Origin: an uncultured Verrucomicrobiota bacterium
GTDB lineage: Bacteria > Verrucomicrobiota > Verrucomicrobiia > Opitutales > Opitutaceae
DNA length: 64,000 bases
Direction of reading: 5' to 3'
Assembly (NCBI GenBank): GCA_903869675.1
Contig: CAIQAB010000022.1
Span: 62,001-126,000, forward strand
In this document: piece after piece, positions 25,099 through 33,300 of the stretch
Numbering within the stretch: the first letter of the stretch is position 1
How the letters are laid out: every line of letters starts with the position of its first letter
The notes under the pieces: generated by a model
The model's input: only the letters and a program-made list of their open reading frames with translations
Databases searched by the model: none
What the model was told of the DNA's origin: nothing
Made by a program: the position numbers and the translations under genes

Positions 25099-26184
25099 TT
25101 AGTCGGCCGAAACGGTTTTCTTAACCGTCTTTCTTCGAGAAACCAGACTGCCGGACGCCTCCAAGCTGGGACCCTCGACCCAACGACCGGGCACCAACAC
25201 ATGGTGCGGAGCCGTCGGCAGACCCGTCTCCCCGCGATGCAACATACCCACCACCATGTCCACCGCCAGGGAACCAATGATGCCAGGATCGAGATGGATG
25301 CCGGATAACCCTTGGTTCAGTTTGTTGTTGTTCAATAATAGCAGCTCCACGTTACGCGGGAGCTTGCGACCGCTCTGGGACAACAGATCCAGGATCGGAC
25401 CGGCATGCGTGGCCAAAACCACATCCGGAGCGTGCGCATCAAACCAACCCAGAAAATGTCCGGCAAATTCGCCCGGCGGGCGATATTCACAGAATGGAAT
25501 GCGATTTTCCGGCGCCAACCGGAGTTGAAGCCGCAAAAACGCCCCCAGCCAGCGGTCGCCCATATTGGGACTGTCATCCGGTTCAGACATCACGAAGCCG
25601 ATGCGTTTGTAGCCCTTGGCGATACACCGGTGCATCGCATCCGTGGCCGAAGCGAAGGCATCCTCGGACACCCGGTGCAAATCCGGACTATTCAAAGTGA
25701 GCCCGAGCGCGACCGCCGAAAAGTTGGCCCATGGCAATTCGATCTCGCTCATGCCTGGCGGCAGCCGGCCGATCAGCAATCCACTGATGCCTCGACTCAA
25801 CAGGATCTGGGCAAAACGCGCCGGCGTCATGCCGGGCTCGCCCAGCCAAAAATCCTCCAACTTGTAACCCAGCTCGGCCGCCCGCGCCGCCGCCCCTGGA
25901 AAGTAGTCCGGCCGATCGTGATGCGGCGGGCGCCAGCCATAACGCGTCGAGTAGTTGGTAACATAGGCCAAAACCACATCCTTCGCCGCTTGGTGAGTGC
26001 GGCGCGAGCGCATGAGCGCGGTCACCAAGGGGTTGGTGCGATAGTCGAGCTCGCGGGCGATGCGCTGCACCCGCTCGCGCACCTCGGCGGAGATACGGGC
26101 GTTGTTGCGCAGCGCCAAGGAGACGGTCGAACGGTGAACGCCGGCCTTGTCGGCGACGTCCTGCAGAGTCGCGGGTTGGGGCAT
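25099..26184 (-). CDS. LacI-family transcriptional regulator
   Basis: 361 residues. The N-terminal LacI headpiece is TLQDVADKAGVHRSTVSLAL (residues ~6-25) followed by the hinge-helix region VQRIARELDYRTNPLV. The remaining residues form the periplasmic-binding-like effector domain (LLSRGISGLLIGRLPPG, SEDAFASATDAMHRCIAKGYKRIGFV, VELLLLNNNKLNQGLSGIHLD). It probably binds a sugar or a polysaccharide breakdown product and controls the divergently transcribed PEP-CTERM and pectate-lyase genes from 26374 onward. The tail SLVSRRKTVKKTVSAD is basic and unusual for the family. Confidence 0.93.
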   Translation of the reverse strand: MPQPATLQDVADKAGVHRSTVSLALRNNARISAEVRERVQRIARELDYRTNPLVTALMRSRRTHQAAKDVVLAYVTNYSTRYGWRPPHHDRPDYFPGAAARAAELGYKLEDFWLGEPGMTPARFAQILLSRGISGLLIGRLPPGMSEIELPWANFSAVALGLTLNSPDLHRVSEDAFASATDAMHRCIAKGYKRIGFVMSEPDDSPNMGDRWLGAFLRLQLRLAPENRIPFCEYRPPGEFAGHFLGWFDAHAPDVVLATHAGPILDLLSQSGRKLPRNVELLLLNNNKLNQGLSGIHLDPGIIGSLAVDMVVGMLHRGETGLPTAPHHVLVPGRWVEGPSLEASGSLVSRRKTVKKTVSAD

Positions 26185-26268
26185 AGAGGGTAGGGGCTAA
26201 GAAAAACAAGAGGAAGGAGCCATTTAGTCAACAATAAGCGCATGAGACCCAAACTTCCTTTGGTTACT

Positions 26269-26279
26269 TTGTTCAACAA
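26269..26279. promoter_or_regulatory. Candidate operator TTGTTCAACAA for the LacI-type regulator
   Basis: A perfect 11-bp inverted repeat TTGTT-C-AACAA lies in the 189-bp gap between the divergent LacI gene and the PEP-CTERM gene. Its right half is repeated as TCAACAAT at 26228-26235, 45 bp away, so two related half-sites are present. LacI proteins normally bind such dyads. This is inference from position and symmetry. Confidence 0.45.
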
Positions 26280-26373
26280 TGTCGGGTGCAGAAAGGTCGA
26301 ACCCAAGCACGTGTCGGATAGGTTACAGTTTAGACAGTCGCTTTCCGTTCGCTTAAACCCTCCCCCACTACCC

Positions 26374-27393
26374 ATGAAACTGCATCGCATGCTCGTGCCC
26401 TTGGCACTGCTTCCCCTCGTCGCGTCCGCCCAGACCACCGTTTACTCCACCAACTTCAGCTCGGGCGCGCTTCGGACCTCCGGGTCAACGTATAACGTCG
26501 GAGACTGGACCTTGGCCGCAAGCAAGGCCGCCACCTCAAGCGCCGGAAGTTCCACTCCCGGCTTGTCCGCAAGCGGCTTGGATTTCGGCATGGGCTCGAC
26601 CACTTCGAACGTCATCCAAACGCAGAACCGCTTCACGACCTCGTCAGTCACCCTCGCAAACACGAATGACTACATTCAACTACGGGTGGTGTTTACCGAC
26701 AAAAACAACGTCCTCGCGGGCAACTCGACGACCAGTTCACAACTGAGCCTGGGTCTTTACGATACCTCGGGAAACAACCCGGCTATCGGCTTGAGTGGCA
26801 CCGCACTTCTGTCGAGCGCCGCAAGTTCTCCATTCGCCACTGGAAACGCCCAAACTTGGGAGGGTTACCTCGGGCGCTTCACCCTCAACACTGGCAGCAA
26901 CATCATACAGGCAAGGCCGGTTCAAGCCGGTGCGTCAACCGGATCCGCAAATCAGGATTTATTGTTCAACGGAGTATCCGCTGGATTTAATAATCCGGGT
27001 CCCACGGGAATCCTAAACGTTACGTCGGCATCAACGCTCGGTGCTTTGACCAACAACTCACAATACTCGGCGACGCTTAGAATCACGCGCAGTGACACCA
27101 CGAGTTACACAATCCTATACTCTCTCTTTGATGGCAGTAGCACCCAGCTACAAAGCGTGAGCACGACCGCCACCGGGGCGGGTTTCTTGTCCAATCTCTC
27201 CTTTGATGGTCTCGCCTTCGGCTATCGTTTCGCCGCCGCCACCGGCCAAGGCCAAGTCAGCGGCTTGACCATCACCTCTGTGGAAGTAGCCAATTTCGCC
27301 GCCGCCGCCATTCCGGAGCCAGCCAACATCGCCGCATTCGCCGGTCTTGCTGGCGTCGCTGCCATCGGCCTCCGACGTAATCGAAAAGTCTGA
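26374..27393 (+). CDS. PEP-CTERM sorted exported protein
   Basis: A 339-residue secreted protein: signal peptide MKLHRMLVPLALLPLVASA, a Thr/Ser/Asn-rich beta-type body with no enzyme motif, and the PEP-CTERM sorting signal at the C terminus (AIPEPANIAAFAGLAGVAAI followed by GLRRNRKV). PEP-CTERM proteins are processed by exosortase and commonly accompany exopolysaccharide. It may be a sugar-binding or surface protein of the adjacent pectin locus; its internal sequence resembles a jelly-roll domain (WTLAASKAAT, YIQLRVVFTDKNN) but no family is certain. ATG 26374 is preferred over an open frame from 26242. Confidence 0.88.
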   Translation: MKLHRMLVPLALLPLVASAQTTVYSTNFSSGALRTSGSTYNVGDWTLAASKAATSSAGSSTPGLSASGLDFGMGSTTSNVIQTQNRFTTSSVTLANTNDYIQLRVVFTDKNNVLAGNSTTSSQLSLGLYDTSGNNPAIGLSGTALLSSAASSPFATGNAQTWEGYLGRFTLNTGSNIIQARPVQAGASTGSANQDLLFNGVSAGFNNPGPTGILNVTSASTLGALTNNSQYSATLRITRSDTTSYTILYSLFDGSSTQLQSVSTTATGAGFLSNLSFDGLAFGYRFAAATGQGQVSGLTITSVEVANFAAAAIPEPANIAAFAGLAGVAAIGLRRNRKV

Positions 27394-27429
27394 TCCGGAT
27401 TAACTCCGAAACACCTCCGCTTCAACGAA

Positions 27430-27459
27430 GGCGCGCTTCCTCGGAAGTGCGCCATTTTT
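27430..27459 (+). terminator. Intrinsic terminator after the PEP-CTERM gene
   Basis: GGCGCGCTTC (27430-27439), loop CTCG, GAAGTGCGCC (27444-27453), a 10-bp stem with one G-T pair, then A and five T (27455-27459). It separates the PEP-CTERM gene from the following lyase gene, which would need its own promoter. Confidence 0.85.
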
Positions 27460-27510
27460 ATCTGTTTCGGCGGACCTTGCGGCCCAGCCGCCCCACTTTC
27501 TCTACTGTCG

Positions 27511-30348
27511 ATGATCTCCATATTCCTCCCTCAAAGGCTCGCCGCAGTCTGTTTATTGGCTGTTTCGTTCACAAGTCGTCTCCCCGCCGGCGAGCTGAAG
27601 GTCGACATCAACCGTGACGGTAAAAACTCCGCCTCCACCACGGCCACCGGCTACACCCAGTGGACCACCGCCGCATCGGGCGGCACCGCGAGCACCGGCA
27701 CCGCCGCCATCACCCAAAACTTCACCACCGCCACGGGCGAGGCCGTGGCCGTTTCGCTCGCGATGACCTCCGCCGCCCAGGCCGCCGGCGGCACCGGCCT
27801 GACCTTCACCTATTACGCCACCGGCACCACCACGACCGGCCAGAAACTCGTGAGCGACGGCGTGACCGTCGCCCCCGCCGTCGCCAACGCCGGCGGCCAG
27901 CTGCAGATGACCCTCACCGGCCTCGCCCCCGGCCCGCACACCCTCCTCACCTACCACAACGCCGGCGACTCCGCCGCCCTCCCCAACGGCCTCGGCACCC
28001 TCGCGCCGATCAAGATCTACCTCAACGGAACCCTCGTCACCACCCTCACCCCGTCGATCCGCTCGACCGACATCGCCACGCCCATCGCCTACCTCGAGTT
28101 CACCGTCGCCTCGACCGCCAGCGTCACGACCGTGCTCTTCGCGGCCGACACCACCGCGACCGCCAACACCAAAAACGTGGTCCTGAACGGCTTCGAGATC
28201 GACACCCCCAATTCCACCCGCATCGCCAACACCCCCGCGCCGGCCGACGCCGACGAACACGTGGACGCCGACGCCGGCTCCGCCACCATTTCCTGGGCCC
28301 CAGCCCTCGCCGGCAACGCCGCCTCGCATGACGTCTATTTCGGCACCAGCCTCTCCGCCGTCAAAACCGCCACCCGCGCCTCGTCGACCTACCTTGGCAA
28401 CCTGACCACCCTCAGCCGCTCGGTCCCGGTAACGGATTCCTTCGCCACCTACTACTGGCGCATCGACGAGATCGACAACCTGGGCAACGTCACCGCCGGC
28501 ACCGTCTGGTATTTCCGCCCCCGCCATCTCGCCTTCCCCGGTGCCGAGGGCTACGGTCGTTTCGCCCGCGGCGGACGAGGCGGCCGGGTCGTCCATGTGA
28601 CCTCCCTCGCTGACTACGCCGAGGGCGCGACGCCTGTCCCCGGCACACTTCGCTACGCCATCGAAGTCGAGACCGGCCCGCGCGTCGTGGTCTTCGATAT
28701 CGGCGGACTGATCACGGTCGATCACCGGCTCACCCTTGCCGCACCCTACGTGACCGTCGCCGGCCAGACCGCCCCGGGCAAAGGCATCTGCCTCCGCAGC
28801 TGGGCCCTCGGCATGAGCGGCGCCCGCGATGCCGTCGTTCGCTACATCCGTAACCGACCAGGTAACTTCAGCGGCCAGACCATCGACGGAGGCGGCCTCG
28901 CCGGCAGCGACCACTCGATCATGGACCACTGCTCGATCAGCTGGTCGATCGACGAGGCCTTCAGCTCACGCAGCGCAAAAAACATCACCCTCCAAAACAC
29001 CCTCATCTCCGAGGCGCTCAACATCGCCGGCCACCAAAACTATCCCGCCGGCACCGCCCACGGCTACGCCGCCACCGTCGGCGGCGACATCGCCAGCCTC
29101 CACCACAATCTCCTCGCTCATTGCGAAGGCCGCAACTGGTCCCTCGGCGGCGGCCTCGACCCTTCTGGCTACTTCGCCGGTCGCCTCGATATCCGCAATA
29201 ACGTCGTCTACAACTGGGGGGGCCGCACCACCGACGGCGGCGCACACGAAGTTAATTTCGTCAACAACTACTACAAGCCTGGCGCCGCCAAACGGAAAAA
29301 CACCGTCCTCAACCCGACCTACGACAACTTCCCCGGCACCCAGCAGTATTACATGGCGGGCAACGTCATGCCCGGATTTTTCACCGAAGCGAACCAAGCC
29401 ACCGGCCGCACCGTTGCCGGTTCGAACGGCGGCAGCGTGCCGACCACCTACGCCGTGTGGGTGAATACGCCGTTTTTCCCCGATTACGTCACCACTCAGA
29501 CCGCCACTGGCGCCTATAAACGCGTTCTCTCCGACGTCGGCGCCAACCGCCCCCTCGATGATCATGACGCCCGCGTGATCCGGGAAACTCGCGACGGCAC
29601 CTACACTTACACCGGCACCGGTCCCTACGGCGGCTACCCGGGCCTGCCTAATTCGCAGGACGACGTCGGCGGTTGGGAGGATTACCCGACCGTCTCGCGT
29701 CCGTCGGGTTTCGATACAGACGGCGACGGCCTGCCCGATTGGTGGGAAACCCTTCAGGGCACCAACCCCGCCTCGCCCTCGAACGATTTCACCGACGCCA
29801 ACGCCGACCCCGACGCGGACGGCTACACCCGCCTCGACGACTACCTCGCTTGGCTGGCCCTGCCCCGCCTCGAAACTACCCAAGGCACACCGGTCGAGTT
29901 CGATCTTTCCACGCTCACCACCGGCTACACCGTCTCGCCCGTCCGCTCGGTCCAGCTCACGTCCGCGTCGGCATCCGCCGGCCTCGTGCAAGTCCTGCCC
30001 GACGGTAAAACCGTCCGCTTCACCCCCTCCGGCGGCTTCACCGGCCTCGCCCGCTTCATCCATACCGTAACCGACGCCGCCGGCGATTCGCTATCCGGTG
30101 AGATCGGTGTCCGCGTCGCCTCGGCCACCGTCATCGTCGCACCGACCCTTGCGATCACCCGCGATGGCGATACCCTGACCCTGCTCTTTACCGGCTCGGC
30201 TGGGCTACAATACACGCTGCAACACACGACTGATTTTTCGAACTGGACGACTTTTCAAGTCATTGCGGCCAGTGGCACTCAGCAAAGCATTACCGTGCCA
30301 CCTGAACTCTTCCCCGCACCGCGCCGTTTCTTCCGGGCCGTGCGTTAA
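27511..30348 (+). CDS. Pectate-lyase-fold (PL1-like) secreted multidomain protein
   Basis: 945 residues. A signal peptide (MISIFLPQRLAAVCLLAVSF) is followed by ~200 residues of Thr/Ala-rich beta domain, an Ig/FnIII-like region around 235-340, and from ~345 a parallel beta-helix lyase domain: AFPGAEGYGRFARGGRGG at its start, VTVAGQTAPGKGICLRSWAL, DHSIMDHCSISWSIDEAFS, and NVVYNWGGRTTDGGAHEVNFVNN. The start and the DHCSISWS segment are typical of PL1-type pectate/polysaccharide lyases. Then come a TSP3-type calcium linker DTDGDGLPDWWE, a cadherin-like ~90-residue domain, and a C-terminal module ending RRFFRAVR. It likely depolymerises pectin outside the cell; substrate is inferred. Confidence 0.85.
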   Translation: MISIFLPQRLAAVCLLAVSFTSRLPAGELKVDINRDGKNSASTTATGYTQWTTAASGGTASTGTAAITQNFTTATGEAVAVSLAMTSAAQAAGGTGLTFTYYATGTTTTGQKLVSDGVTVAPAVANAGGQLQMTLTGLAPGPHTLLTYHNAGDSAALPNGLGTLAPIKIYLNGTLVTTLTPSIRSTDIATPIAYLEFTVASTASVTTVLFAADTTATANTKNVVLNGFEIDTPNSTRIANTPAPADADEHVDADAGSATISWAPALAGNAASHDVYFGTSLSAVKTATRASSTYLGNLTTLSRSVPVTDSFATYYWRIDEIDNLGNVTAGTVWYFRPRHLAFPGAEGYGRFARGGRGGRVVHVTSLADYAEGATPVPGTLRYAIEVETGPRVVVFDIGGLITVDHRLTLAAPYVTVAGQTAPGKGICLRSWALGMSGARDAVVRYIRNRPGNFSGQTIDGGGLAGSDHSIMDHCSISWSIDEAFSSRSAKNITLQNTLISEALNIAGHQNYPAGTAHGYAATVGGDIASLHHNLLAHCEGRNWSLGGGLDPSGYFAGRLDIRNNVVYNWGGRTTDGGAHEVNFVNNYYKPGAAKRKNTVLNPTYDNFPGTQQYYMAGNVMPGFFTEANQATGRTVAGSNGGSVPTTYAVWVNTPFFPDYVTTQTATGAYKRVLSDVGANRPLDDHDARVIRETRDGTYTYTGTGPYGGYPGLPNSQDDVGGWEDYPTVSRPSGFDTDGDGLPDWWETLQGTNPASPSNDFTDANADPDADGYTRLDDYLAWLALPRLETTQGTPVEFDLSTLTTGYTVSPVRSVQLTSASASAGLVQVLPDGKTVRFTPSGGFTGLARFIHTVTDAAGDSLSGEIGVRVASATVIVAPTLAITRDGDTLTLLFTGSAGLQYTLQHTTDFSNWTTFQVIAASGTQQSITVPPELFPAPRRFFRAVR

Positions 30349-30359
30349 TTCTGCGCCCC

Positions 30360-33300
30360 ATGTCCCGTCACCCGTCCCTCCGCGACCATCTGCACGCCGC
30401 CCTCGCCGCCCTCGCGCTGCTCGGCGCTGCCACGCTCGCCCGCGCCCAGATCCCCGCCTTCCCCGGCGCCGAGGGCTACGGCGCCTATACCACCGGCGGT
30501 CGCGGCGGCGACGTTTACTACGTCACCAATTTAAACGCCTCCGGCACCGGTTCCTTCGCCGACGCCATCTCCACCGTCCCCACCGCCGGACGCACCATCG
30601 TATTCGCCGTCTCCGGCTACATCCGCCTGCCCAGCGGCTCCGGTGGCACGCGTATGACCGCGTCAAAGGTCACCATCGCCGGGCAGACCGCCCCCGGCGA
30701 CGGCGTTGGCATTTATAACAACGTCTTCCGCATCTCGGGCTCCAACGTCCTCCTCCGCCACCTGCGTTTCCGTCTCGGAAAATACGGCACATCCGGCGAC
30801 TGCATCGACCTCGATAGCGGCTGCACCAACGCGATGCTGGACCACCTCTCGATCCAGTTTTCCCAAGACGAAAACATCTCCAGCTACAGCACCCCTCCAG
30901 AGAACCTCACGCTCCAGTATTCACTCAACTCCTGGGGCCTCGAAACCCACTCCTGCGGCGGCCTGTGGGACCAAAACCACGCCACCGCCCACCACACCCT
31001 CTGGTCGCACAACCACACCCGTAACCCCAAGGCCCGCCCCAACGGCCTGCTCGAGTGGGTGAATAATGTGACCTTCGATTGGGACATCGGGTTCATCATG
31101 GGCGACTCCTACACCCCGTCGTCCTGGAAGGCCAACGTCGTGGGCAACTACTTCATCTGCCCCCCGGGTAATATCCGCACTTACATACTAGAAAAGGGCT
31201 GGCTCGATCGCAATGCCGCCCGAAAGCCGACCTTCAGCATCTACTTGGAAAACAATTACCTGGATGCCAATGGCGACGGCTTGCTCAACGGCGGCTTGGT
31301 CGGCTACGAACGCGTCGAGGGCAAGGAGTTCGACCCCGCCGAGATCGTCCCCGACTACGCCACCAACGCCGACGTCCCCCGCTACTACAAAAACACCGCG
31401 CCCTTCGCCGGCTCCACCGCCGGAGTCACCACCGATTCACCCCGCCTCGCCTACAAAAAAATCGTCTCTGCCGCCGGTGCCCTTCGCCTCGACGCCACCT
31501 ACGGAGGCGGCCTCCGCGACGAGGTGGATACCATCCTCCTCAACAAACTCGTCACCCAGTCCGCCTTCCACGTGACACGAGAATCCGACACCGGCGCGAG
31601 CGCCTCCGGCTTCGGCATCCTGAACTCCACCTCCGCGCCCCTCGACACCGACCGCGACGGCATGCCCGACGCCTGGGAAAGCGCCCTCGGATGGACCTCG
31701 ACCACTCAGGACCATAACACCGCCCTCGCCTCCTCCGGCGGCATCCTCACCGGCACCACGATGTTCCCGGTTGGCACCCCCGCCGGCTATACCCGCCTCG
31801 AAGAATACCTGCACTTCCTCGCCAGCCCCCACGCCACCATCGCGAAGAACACCGCCGCGTTGCCGAGTTCTTTCACCGTTGATCTCTCACGCTACACCCC
31901 GGGCTTCAACACCCTCTCCCCCGTCTTCACACTAGCCAACATCATCGGCGGCACCGCCACGCAATCCGGCACGGGTGGGGCGGTGGTTACCTTTACCCCC
32001 ACCGTCAACTTCGCCGGTCGCGCCCGCTTCGAGTTCACCGTCACCGATTCCCAAGGCGACACTTGGACCCAGTCTATGCTCATGCTGGTCTCGACCGTGA
32101 GCGTCCCCCGTGACCTCGTGTGGCTAGGTGACGGAACCAGCAACGCCTGGAACACCACCGCCGCCACGTGGCAGCGCAATAGCGAGACGACCGCCTTCGC
32201 CTCGGGCGACAACGCCTTGTTCGACGACCGCGGCTCCGCCAGTCCCTCTCTCACCGTCGCCAGCACGATCACCGCCGGCACCCTGACCTTCGACACCACC
32301 AAAACCTACACCCTCGCCGGCACTGGCGCCGTCTCGGCGGGCGGCACCCTGACCAAACGCGGCACCGGCTTACTCACGCTTTCCAACTCCGGCTCCAATA
32401 GCTTCGCCTCGATTATCCACGAAGCCGGCACCCTCGCCCTGACCAAGTCCACCGCCGCCGGCGGCGCGAAAATCTCCCTCCAAGGCGGCACCATCACTTT
32501 CTCGCCCGATGTCGTCGGCAGCAGCGTGGCCAACGCACTCGAGTTTACCGTCCCCACCGTCATCAACGTCACGACCCAACACAACTCGACCGGAGCCTGG
32601 ACCGGACCGGGGGACATCACCGTCAACACCTCCGCGCTTTGGACCGTCACCGGCTCTTGGAGCGGCTACTCCGGCCGCATTACGCTAGGCCCGACCGGCA
32701 CGCCCCGCATCCGCCTCAACAGCACCAGCAACACGAACTTCGGGTCCGCCAACCTTGCCGTGGATCTCGGCCAGGGCTCCGGCCAGTTCATGAACCGCAA
32801 CGGCGGCTCCACCGCCTACGCCATCGGCACCCTCACCGGCGGCACAGGCACCCAGCTGCAGGGCACGCAGACACCCAACGCCACCAACGATAACACCTCC
32901 CTTTACAGCATAGGTGCACGCAACGAAAACGCTACCTTTCAGGGCATCATCACCAACGGCGGCTCCACCGGTCTGGTCGCCACCTTGGTGAACAAGGTCG
33001 GCTCGGGCACCTGGACACTCACCGGCGCCTCCACTCACACCGGCCTCACCACCGTCTCCGCCGGCACGCTACGCCTTAATGGCTCCTTCGCCACCGCCCC
33101 GATCACCGTCGCCTCCGGAGCCACCCTCGCCGGGTCTGGGTCCACTGGCGGGTTGGTGACCGTCGCCTCCGGCGGCAAACTCAACCCCGGCGCGACCGAT
33201 GGCGCCGCCGGCACCTTCACCACGTCCGCCGGCCTGAACGCCGCCAGCGGCTCGACGCTGGTATTTGACCTCGGACCCACGCCCGCCGCCGCTGCGGACA

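Noticed and set aside
27553-28929. Long antisense open frame (458 codons, minus strand) inside the lyase gene
   Set aside because: Gly/Ala/Val/Glu-rich translation produced by the third-position GC bias of the sense gene; no domain, and the sense protein has a clear lyase fold.
28966-30063. Antisense open frame of 365 codons in the same lyase gene
   Set aside because: Same codon-bias shadow; composition is non-protein-like.
30663-30866. Small antisense frames within the giant lyase gene as possible hidden genes
   Set aside because: No ribosome-binding site or domain; GC-skew shadows.
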